Positions 1 to 6,544 of a stretch of 14,808 nucleotides of DNA are shown one piece after another. The DNA lies in assembly GCA_028717505.1 (NCBI GenBank), contig JAQUNQ010000020.1, forward strand, positions 1 through 14,808, given 5' to 3'. Both the position numbers and the translations under genes were made by a program. The stretch's first letter is position 1. Each line of letters opens with the position of its first letter. Source of the stretch: Candidatus Peribacteraceae bacterium. Its GTDB lineage: Bacteria; Patescibacteriota; Gracilibacteria; Peribacterales; Peribacteraceae. The notes under the pieces were generated by a model. The model saw nothing but the letters and a program-made list of their open reading frames with translations. It did no database searches and had not been told where the DNA came from.

Positions 1-354
1 GAGTGCCTCGAGTGTATCGCGCCTGACGAGCACAAGCGCACCGCTCAGGAGCGCCACGATGGAAGGATTTTCGCTCTCCTGTGAGATTTGCAGAGCCAGA
101 ATCGTCCCGGAAGATCCGAGGGCAGGTGCGAGGATCCGCTCAGCATGGTGTGTCCGCCGCGAGAGTGACTGGAGCGCCTTGAGGCCGTTGCGCTCCACGG
201 CGGAGATGGCTCGTTGGGCGACACGTTGCTCGCTCGTCGCAAAGAGAATGGAGAGGACGATGCTTCCCGCCGCCGCGAAGAAGGCGAGAAAGAGCACCAG
301 CTCCACGAGTGAAGCCGCAGGACGATGCCGGCAATGAGAGGAAGTATGGATCAT
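1..354 (-). CDS. Type IV prepilin-like protein, 3' end beyond window
   Basis: Partial gene: 118 codons are present and the frame is still open at base 1. The N-terminus is a short basic leader (His/Arg-rich, residues 1-12) followed by RPAASLVELVLFLAFFAAAG, a class III prepilin signature. Cleavage after Ala13 would place Glu at mature position 5, as in G|FTLIE. The hydrophobic helix runs to about residue 38. Beyond it is a helical stalk (ATSEQRVAQRAISAVERNG) and then the start of a globular region. The ATG (354-352) overlaps the TGA of the preceding gene as ATGA, indicating translational coupling at the end of the pilus operon. The -1 Ala in place of Gly is tolerated in some prepilins but makes processing less certain. 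Probable role: minor pilin of the pilus made by PilB and PilC. Confidence 0.8.
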   Translation of the reverse strand, partial: MIHTSSHCRHRPAASLVELVLFLAFFAAAGSIVLSILFATSEQRVAQRAISAVERNGLKALQSLSRRTHHAERILAPALGSSGTILALQISQESENPSIVALLSGALVLVRRDTLEAL

Positions 355-773
355 TCGTAACTGCATGCGGAAAAGACATCGACTTCCTGCCACGAATACA
401 CCTGCGTCGAGGGAAGCAACCGCTTCAGGATAATCTCAAGGCGGCGCGTCGTGTTCCCGACTGCCCCTTCCGTACAGAGCGAACGGTTTTCATTCCCCGA
501 TCCGCCAACGCGCAGAATGGAGCATGACCCTCCGGAGAAGGTGATGTCCTCCATCCCCGCATAGGCGCTGTCCTCGCGCAGCGTGAGGAGAGCCCGCTCC
601 GCGCATGACTGCGCGTAGACCAACGCCTGACTGGATTGCTGAATGGTGTAGCCGCTGCGCTGGACACCGAGGGAGACAACAAGAAGCGTCCCGATGCTCG
701 CCATGGCAATGGCACCGATCGCGAGGACGCTCATGAGAAAAACGTAGCCGGAGCGTGGCGGGGAGGTGATCAT
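351..773 (-). CDS. PilX/GspK-like minor pilin lacking Glu5
   Basis: A 140-residue protein with a nine-residue leader ending in RSG and a hydrophobic helix YVFLMSVLAIGAIAMAS (residues 10-26). It continues as an amphipathic stalk containing SQALVYAQSCAERALLTLRE, then a small domain with Cys-rich beta-type sequence (GGSCSIL, CTEGAVG, a final CSYE). If cleaved after Gly9, mature position 5 is Met rather than the usual Glu. GspK/PilX-type tip pseudopilins can lack Glu5, and the stalk pattern resembles short pilin-like proteins I recall from CPR pilus loci. Its ATG (773-771) overlaps the stop of the propeller prepilin as ATGA, and its own stop overlaps the next prepilin start. It is probably a tip or priming subunit; this assignment is inference from sequence pattern and position. 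Confidence 0.7.
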   Translation of the reverse strand: MITSPPRSGYVFLMSVLAIGAIAMASIGTLLVVSLGVQRSGYTIQQSSQALVYAQSCAERALLTLREDSAYAGMEDITFSGGSCSILRVGGSGNENRSLCTEGAVGNTTRRLEIILKRLLPSTQVYSWQEVDVFSACSYE

Positions 774-2275
774 CCCGGGCGAAAGACATAGAAGGATTTC
801 TCGGTGGCGAAGAAGAGCCGGTCGCGGAGAGGATCATACATCACCGCGCGCCCACCACCCGTCGATGGCTTGTAGATGGCGAGAATGGGGACCTGCCCGC
901 TCGCGAATTTCTCCGGATCAATCACGAGGAGTTGCTGTGTCGTCGAATCCGTCGCGACGAACGCATACTGACCCCCCGGCTCCGCTGCGAGGGATTTCAC
1001 GCTCGCCCCCATCTCCTGATACCACTTTCCCGAGGAGGCGGAGGGGACGGGACTCTGGGAGAGATCGAAGAGAATGAGCTCCTCGATGGCATCACCGATA
1101 GCGCGGCCGAAGAGGAGGCGACTCCCCACCACCGCCACCGCGGTGCCATCATGCACGTCGGTGAGATTGAATCCATTCCCCGGAGCAAAGACGACATGCT
1201 CGGGATCGAAGACATCGATGACTCTGAGCTCGGAGAGGTCGAGGGAGGTCGCAAGGTATGCGTAGCCATCTTTCAGGCCCATGTCATTGAAGGACGCCCC
1301 CTCATCCGAGAGGGAACTCAAGAGCTCGATGGAACCGAGGTCTAAAACGTCATAGGCGTAGAACTCATCGTCCGTCGCACTCTCCAGCGCCCCGATGAAG
1401 AGGGTGTCCCCCATCAGGCTGAGAGAACGGGCGCGGCCGGCTCCCGGGAGATCGATGGATGCGAGGAGATTGGTGGAGGAGAAAGTGGAGGGGGTGGAGA
1501 TGTCGTAGACCTGCACTTCCGCGAACTCCGCATTCGTGCATACGAAGAGTCGCGTGCCGCTCACTGCAAGGTGGTAGCCCGCAGCATTGAGCTGGAAACC
1601 GCTCGCAATGCGGAGTGGGAAGGAAAGATCCGTGATGTCAAAAATGTAGAGACCTGCCCCACCATCGGATATCTCACTCGTGACGAACGCGTAATTCCCT
1701 GCAACGGCAATGCTATTGAAGAACGGAATATCTGTCTCTGTCGTCACTCCCTCGACCGTGAGAGCTGCCCAGTTACCGACGGGCTTGGTGATGCGCCAAT
1801 TCGTGAGCTCTGTGGAGAGCGTGACACTCCCGAAGCGCTTGGTTCCGAAATCCCAGTCCGTCCGTGCGGAGACGCGGACATGATCCTCTGTGAGCGGCTC
1901 AACTGTGAGGACCGTGGTGTACCCCTCCTGTTCCGTCTGTGCGCCACAGAGTGCCCATTTCCCTTCTGCCCCGATGCAAATGCCGTGCTGACCTTCCACG
2001 AGGTCTTCAAAATCCGTATCCCGTATGGCACGCGCAGCTTCGATCGCCCGCTCGGAGAAGAGCGTCGCTTGCACGCGGTGCGCGCTCCGAAGCACCCCCT
2101 CCTGCCCGACGAAGAGCGAGAGACCAATAGCCCCCATGAAGATGGCAAATGCCGCGATCGCAATGAGACTCTCGAGGAGGAGGAATCCCCCCCTCCGGCA
2201 AGAAACTTCGCCGCGAGTGTCACAGTATGAAGGTGATGGAGAACGATGGAGCCCGCGCAAATGAGGGGTTGGCAC
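770..2275 (-). CDS. Prepilin fused to C-terminal beta-propeller (LVIVD-like repeats)
   Basis: A 501-residue protein if the GTG at 2275 is used. In this frame the only later start before the pilin motif is TTG at 2260; a TAA at 2284-2282 blocks extension. Residues 1-30 are a long leader ending RRGG. Then FLLLESLIAIAAFAIFMGAI is a class III prepilin helix with Glu35 at mature position 5. A pilin-like region with two Cys (100, 110) runs to about residue 165. Residues 185-501 contain seven spaced repeats of the form 'YAFVTS ... LYIFDITDLSFP': also VQVYDIST, FYAYDVLD, LRVIDVFD, LILFDLSQ, LLVIDPEK and SFYVF. This is the pattern of LVIVD-type beta-propellers. Such a head would sit at the pilus tip or along its surface, possibly replacing the separate propeller protein PilY1. 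No Shine-Dalgarno motif is visible, and the start codon lies within a strong hairpin. Confidence 0.85.
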   Translation of the reverse strand: MPTPHLRGLHRSPSPSYCDTRGEVSCRRGGFLLLESLIAIAAFAIFMGAIGLSLFVGQEGVLRSAHRVQATLFSERAIEAARAIRDTDFEDLVEGQHGICIGAEGKWALCGAQTEQEGYTTVLTVEPLTEDHVRVSARTDWDFGTKRFGSVTLSTELTNWRITKPVGNWAALTVEGVTTETDIPFFNSIAVAGNYAFVTSEISDGGAGLYIFDITDLSFPLRIASGFQLNAAGYHLAVSGTRLFVCTNAEFAEVQVYDISTPSTFSSTNLLASIDLPGAGRARSLSLMGDTLFIGALESATDDEFYAYDVLDLGSIELLSSLSDEGASFNDMGLKDGYAYLATSLDLSELRVIDVFDPEHVVFAPGNGFNLTDVHDGTAVAVVGSRLLFGRAIGDAIEELILFDLSQSPVPSASSGKWYQEMGASVKSLAAEPGGQYAFVATDSTTQQLLVIDPEKFASGQVPILAIYKPSTGGGRAVMYDPLRDRLFFATEKSFYVFRPG

Positions 2276-2305
2276 TGGAGGTTATGGTACCAGTGCCAAC
2301 CCCTC
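2263..2305 (-). promoter_or_regulatory. Perfect 16-bp inverted repeat over a start codon
   Basis: The arms 2263-2278 (GAGGGGTTGGCACTGG) and 2290-2305 are exact reverse complements around an 11-base loop. In the operon mRNA this folds into a very stable stem lying 14 bases after the stop of the large prepilin gene. The second arm contains the GTG (2275-2273) of the propeller prepilin. No U-run follows on either strand, so it is not a classic intrinsic terminator. It may be a translational gate, an RNase processing or stability element separating pilB/pilC from the minor pilins, or a Rho-dependent attenuator. The function is inference; the repeat itself is read directly. Confidence 0.75.
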
Positions 2306-2318
2306 GGAGCGAAACGGG

Positions 2319-5243
2319 CTATTTGCGTGCCATGTCGAGAATCGCCTTACCACAACCAAATCTGCGCGCACCCTCCGTGTAGAACGGGAAGAGGCTTCGC
2401 ATCTGGCGCTGCAGGCTCGGGAACTGATTGAAGTGATAGTCACGCACGCCCTCAGCCACATCCACGAGCTGCTCGCAGCTGCAGCCACGCGTGTCATCCA
2501 GAGAATACTGGCTCACTTTCTTGCGCGGGCCGACACGGAAAATGTCGCTGTTGGCCGTTAGGGCGTAGCGATCGAAGAGCATGAATTCCGTCGGCACGGA
2601 TTCCGGGAAGAACGTTCCCGGGCAGAGGTCCTCTGCATTGCTCACACTGTCTCCGTCCTGATCCTCCTCGCAGGGACCGAGACGATCTCCGTGCGCGGCG
2701 TGTGCTGCCCAGGCAGCTTCATCGACCTCAATGGAAAGTGGGCTCTTACGATTCTCCGGCGGGAAGTGGCAGATCGTGATCATCTGTCCCGTTGTGCTCG
2801 AAGCATTTCCCCCCGTGCTACTCGAGGAGCCAACATCCTCTTCAGATTCGTCTGTCTGCGTGCCACAGATCCCCTGGCTTGCCGGCTTCTCGAGTGTGAT
2901 CACAACGACACCATCCTGGTAATCTGAGGCATCGCCGATGTCCTGGAGCTCGGCAAGCACGAGGAGTTGGCGCTTCCCGACGTGGACTTTCCCGTCGCTC
3001 AGCATATCAGAGAGGAACTTCTTGAGTTTGCCCTGCCGGAAAGGTGCAGTCGCAGGAGCGGCTTCCTCACGCTTGAAGAGCTTTATTCTCCCCTGCCCAT
3101 CACCCGAACGAGCCGTGCGCCTGAAGAGCCAGGAGTACCTCCCTTCCACCTGGAGCGCGATCTTGCTCCCGGCAGGCATGTCGGTGAAGCGTTGGCTCTC
3201 TCCACCGTTCACCGCACGGAAACCGAAGAGTGACTGCCATGTCTTCCCATCATCGAAGCTCGTGTTGAAGCGCACTTGTACCTTGGGACCATTCGTCCCA
3301 TAGGTGATGGAGGACCCGAGAATATCGAAAGTCACATCCGCAGGCTCCAGGAGCACGATGCGGCCATTCGCATCAAGCATGTAGGAAGCTGCGCAGGGAT
3401 CCGGTGGCTCCGTACTCACGCTACTCTCTCCTCCTTCCTCCCCGCCCCCTGCACTCGCCGAGGAGAAACTCGACTGGCTCTGCTGGCTCGCTGCTGTACT
3501 GGACTGCGAGGAGCCGGCAGATCCCGCTGGGGTGCCAGAAGCCGAAGACCCCTGTCCGGCGCTGCTTGCGCTGGATGTCCCCGCCGCCTTCTGCCAGTAG
3601 AGGAATACGGCGTCGTCTTCAAATGTCACGCGCGTCTGCACGAGGACAGACCTGCCATCTGTCGCGGTGTCCACTTCGTCCCCGCCCGGACCGTCATTCA
3701 CAACATCATCGAAGGGACTCTCCATCGCATTCTGCCCCGTGTCATTGTCCGTACTCTGTACCTGCGCGTAGTCGAAAACCACGCGGGCATCCACGATTTC
3801 CTTGCCACTCAAGAGCGAACCGTGGAGGAGAAGCCGCACCACACCCGCCTGTCGGCTCACCGCAATCCCCGGCACCGCCTCCACGAGGCCACTGTCCACA
3901 ACAGCCGTTCCATTGATGGTGAGAGGAATCCACTGGCTCTCGCTGAAGGCGATAGCCTGTGACCCCACGTAGACGCGACGCGCCACATCCCCCTGCCCCG
4001 TATTCTCCAGCCGTTCGAAGATGATTTTCATCTTCGCGTCTCCCGTCTGAGCACAGCTCCCCGACTTCGCCTCGAAGTGCACGAGGAGGACGGCGTCTTG
4101 GAAATCGGATGAGGAAGTCCCGAGGGAACCGAGCTCCGTGAGAATCACCACATCGTAAGGGTCGATGTGGATCTTTCCTTCGGCATCCAAAATGCTCTTG
4201 AGGAAATTCTCGAGGGACGCCTGGTGCGCAAAGGCCTCAACCGCTGGCGGTGTATCTCCATTGCGAAGTACCTCCACATGTCCGGACTGATCGTTGGAGG
4301 TGTACGTCTTATTGAAGAGCCAGGAATGACGACCATTCATGCGCAGAGCCAGCTGTGCACCTTCTGGGAGATTCTCAATCGTCTCTTTTTCCCCTCCGTT
4401 CACCGCATTTCCGCTGAAGAGCGGCGTCCATACATCCCCCCCATCTGTGCTGGCGCTCACAGTGACCTTCACCTTCGGTCCGCCAACCCCGTACGTGATA
4501 GCCGAACCAAGAACGGTTACCGTGGCATCCACGGAACCTGTTGTTTCAATGGTGCCATCTGCAGAAACAGTGAAGCGATCCGTGCAGGTCGGAACGGAAC
4601 TCGTTTCTCCGCCGGATGCACTGCTGTCTCCACTGCCTCCTTCATCACCACCCTCGCTCCCCCCTGCGCCGCCTGCGCTGCTGCCTCCTGTCTCCCCCCC
4701 CTCACTCGTTCCTGCTCCTGCGCTGCTGCCTCCTGTCTCACTCCCGCTGCTCCCGGTTGCACTGCTCAGACTGTCTCCCCCCGGGAATTCCTCCGTGACA
4801 GGAGGAAGAATGCCAGAGAGCAAGAAGAGCCCGCTGGAAGAAATGGTAATGATCTGCCGGTCGCCAATCGCATTCTCGAGGACGATTTCCCCTGCCTGAT
4901 TCGGTATGCCGCTCACCGGCGCGAATGTCACCTCTGGCAGGCCCGAGGCATTGATCGCCACGGGAATGGGAAATGATTCGTCGAGGGATGGCGCCCGTAC
5001 GGCGTAGGATTCGCCTGCGAAGAGGACCCCCTCCTGGACGGCGTATCCCCAGCTCGCACTCTGCTCTCCCGACTGGGCAAGAACCTGTGCGCGATGCAGT
5101 GCAGAGACGACCTGCTCCACTGCGATGTCCAAGTCACTCCGCGCCTGATAGTTCCGATAGAGCGGCATGGAGATGCCCGTGGTTACGGCAATGATGCCGA
5201 GCGTGAGCAGCGTCTCCACCGCGGTGAATCCTCTTGTTTTCAT
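2319..5243 (-). CDS. Giant adhesin-like prepilin with duplicated beta domain
   Basis: A 974-residue protein starting at the ATG 5243-5241. MKTRG|FTAVETLLTLGII is a canonical class III prepilin start, with Glu at mature position 5. A pilin-like N-terminal region (to about residue 150) is followed by a Gly/Ser/Glu-rich linker (155-218). Domain A (about 222-391) comes next, then a distinct domain (about 400-553), a Ser-rich linker (555-610) and domain B (about 619-786). A and B are repeats: LGSAITYGVGGPKVKV matches LGSSITYGTNGPKVQV, and both carry AVNGGE and SWLF motifs. Then follow ITICHFPPEN...AHGDRLGPC (822-858), a DQDGDSVSNAEDLCPGT thrombospondin-3-like Ca-binding motif (862-877), and a Cys-bearing C-terminus (CSCEQ, FGCG). 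An upstream in-frame ATG at 5288 overlaps the pilC stop as ATGA and would add 15 residues. I prefer 5243 for its ordinary short leader. Likely a surface adhesin anchored in the pilus. Confidence 0.85.
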   Translation of the reverse strand: MKTRGFTAVETLLTLGIIAVTTGISMPLYRNYQARSDLDIAVEQVVSALHRAQVLAQSGEQSASWGYAVQEGVLFAGESYAVRAPSLDESFPIPVAINASGLPEVTFAPVSGIPNQAGEIVLENAIGDRQIITISSSGLFLLSGILPPVTEEFPGGDSLSSATGSSGSETGGSSAGAGTSEGGETGGSSAGGAGGSEGGDEGGSGDSSASGGETSSVPTCTDRFTVSADGTIETTGSVDATVTVLGSAITYGVGGPKVKVTVSASTDGGDVWTPLFSGNAVNGGEKETIENLPEGAQLALRMNGRHSWLFNKTYTSNDQSGHVEVLRNGDTPPAVEAFAHQASLENFLKSILDAEGKIHIDPYDVVILTELGSLGTSSSDFQDAVLLVHFEAKSGSCAQTGDAKMKIIFERLENTGQGDVARRVYVGSQAIAFSESQWIPLTINGTAVVDSGLVEAVPGIAVSRQAGVVRLLLHGSLLSGKEIVDARVVFDYAQVQSTDNDTGQNAMESPFDDVVNDGPGGDEVDTATDGRSVLVQTRVTFEDDAVFLYWQKAAGTSSASSAGQGSSASGTPAGSAGSSQSSTAASQQSQSSFSSASAGGGEEGGESSVSTEPPDPCAASYMLDANGRIVLLEPADVTFDILGSSITYGTNGPKVQVRFNTSFDDGKTWQSLFGFRAVNGGESQRFTDMPAGSKIALQVEGRYSWLFRRTARSGDGQGRIKLFKREEAAPATAPFRQGKLKKFLSDMLSDGKVHVGKRQLLVLAELQDIGDASDYQDGVVVITLEKPASQGICGTQTDESEEDVGSSSSTGGNASSTTGQMITICHFPPENRKSPLSIEVDEAAWAAHAAHGDRLGPCEEDQDGDSVSNAEDLCPGTFFPESVPTEFMLFDRYALTANSDIFRVGPRKKVSQYSLDDTRGCSCEQLVDVAEGVRDYHFNQFPSLQRQMRSLFPFYTEGARRFGCGKAILDMARK
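4672..4739 (-). repeat. In-frame 45-bp direct repeat in Ser/Gly linker
   Basis: A 23-base word occurs twice, at about 4672-4694 and 4717-4739, one period of 45 bases, and both copies encode ETGGSSAG. The period is a multiple of three, so slippage would lengthen or shorten the linker between the pilin stalk and the first beta domain without breaking the frame. Confidence 0.6.
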
Positions 5244-5284
5244 GGGAGAGAGGGGAAGGGGAGTGAGGAGGAAGGAGAGGAGTG

Positions 5285-6544
5285 TCATCGTCCGACATTG
5301 CCGACGACGCTATAGATAGGAACTATGATAGCAAATGCGACCGTCCCCACGAGCCCGCCGATGAAGAGGAGCAGTGCCGGCTCGAGGATGGTGGGGAGTT
5401 TTTCCGCAGTCTCTGCGGTCTTCTTGTCATAGATCTCTGAGATCTTCAGCAGCACTTCCGAGAGGGCACCGGACTTTTCGCCCGTCACCACGAGCTGCTG
5501 CACAGAAACAGGGAGGAGCCGGCGGGTGGAAGGGATGGCATCGAAGCTCTTGCTGAAGGAATCCCCGATAGTGATGTGCTCGAGGAGATCAGCATAGAAG
5601 CGCTTGTAGACTACGAGGTGCGTCACGTCGACGAGTGATGCGAGGGCATCCACGAGGGGCACTCCTGCACGGAGGAGCCCGCCGAGGATGACCCCGAAGT
5701 GCGCGATGGTCGCCTGGCGTGCGAGGCTGCCCACGCCCGGGATCTTGAAGACGATCCACTGCGACACGACGCGGAAGCGTGTGAACTTTGCGAGGAGGAA
5801 GAAAAAGATGAGCGCGATGAAAAGGAGCGGGACGAAGATCATGCCGTCCTTCTCAAAGACACGCGCGATGTAGATGACAATGCGCGTTGCGAGAGGGAGA
5901 TCCGCATTGAGCGAGAGAAGCACCTGCACAAGATTGGGCAGCACAAAGAGCCCCAACCCCATCACGATAATGAGCATCAGCGTGAGAACGATCGACGGGT
6001 AAATCATCGCCATCTTCACTTTTTGCTTCAGTGCACGGTCCTTCTCCTGCTGCTCCGAGAGGTACTCCATGTTGCGCGAGAGATTTCCTGATTCCTCCCC
6101 GATGCGCACGAGCGCGATCTCGTAGGGAGAGAAGAGACACTGATCCTCCATGGATTTCCAGAAGGGGGTGCCGTTTTCCACGGCAGTAATGATGGCAGAG
6201 AGGATCTTTCGCATGGGCTTCGAGCGCGTCTCGAGGAGTTGTGTCCGCAGCGCATCGATGAGCGGGAGCCCCGCATTGAGCATCATGGCGAGACTCTGAA
6301 TGAACAGCATCCTCTGCTTGCCCATCCCAATGTTATTGAGCGAAAGAAGAATTTTCTTCATTTCACTCACCGCCTCTGCCATCTTTGGTGATTTTGGCGG
6401 TTTTCCCCCCTCGGTCGACGCAGCCGGCGTCTCCTCCAAACGAGGCTCCTCCGACTTCGGAGATTCCATAGTAGGTTCTTGTTCCTGTAAAACCGGCGGA
6501 GTATCCGTCTTCTGCTCTGCCGACCGCGGCTCACTGTTGAGCAT
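5285..6544 (-). CDS. pilC: Type IV pilus inner membrane platform protein PilC
   Basis: A 419-residue GspF/PilC-family protein from the ATG at 6544, which overlaps the end of pilB by 14 bases. A Pro/Glu-rich, probably disordered N-terminus (1-55) precedes two T2SSF domains at about 80-203 and 283-406. The family hallmarks are visible: MLNAGLPLIDAL and IGEESGNLSRNMEYL in the first, LRAGVPLVDALASL and VTGEKSGALSEVL in the second. Transmembrane segments lie near 182-206, 234-253 and 388-411 (LEPALLLFIGGLVGTVAFAI, then IVPIY). PilC couples the cytoplasmic PilB motor to pilin extraction from the membrane. A longer frame begins at 6601 but has no family support before residue 20. The acidic N-terminal extension is longer than in typical PilC and may contact PilB. 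Confidence 0.95.
   Translation of the reverse strand: MLNSEPRSAEQKTDTPPVLQEQEPTMESPKSEEPRLEETPAASTEGGKPPKSPKMAEAVSEMKKILLSLNNIGMGKQRMLFIQSLAMMLNAGLPLIDALRTQLLETRSKPMRKILSAIITAVENGTPFWKSMEDQCLFSPYEIALVRIGEESGNLSRNMEYLSEQQEKDRALKQKVKMAMIYPSIVLTLMLIIVMGLGLFVLPNLVQVLLSLNADLPLATRIVIYIARVFEKDGMIFVPLLFIALIFFFLLAKFTRFRVVSQWIVFKIPGVGSLARQATIAHFGVILGGLLRAGVPLVDALASLVDVTHLVVYKRFYADLLEHITIGDSFSKSFDAIPSTRRLLPVSVQQLVVTGEKSGALSEVLLKISEIYDKKTAETAEKLPTILEPALLLFIGGLVGTVAFAIIVPIYSVVGNVGR

Noticed and set aside
5244..5288. Upstream start for the large prepilin at 5288, ATGA-overlapping pilC
   Set aside because: It would give a 20-residue leader with a hydrophobic LLSFLLTPLPL stretch, unlike normal prepilin leaders, and the inner ATG has the C-rich context seen at other genes. 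Not excluded, since other junctions in this operon use ATGA.
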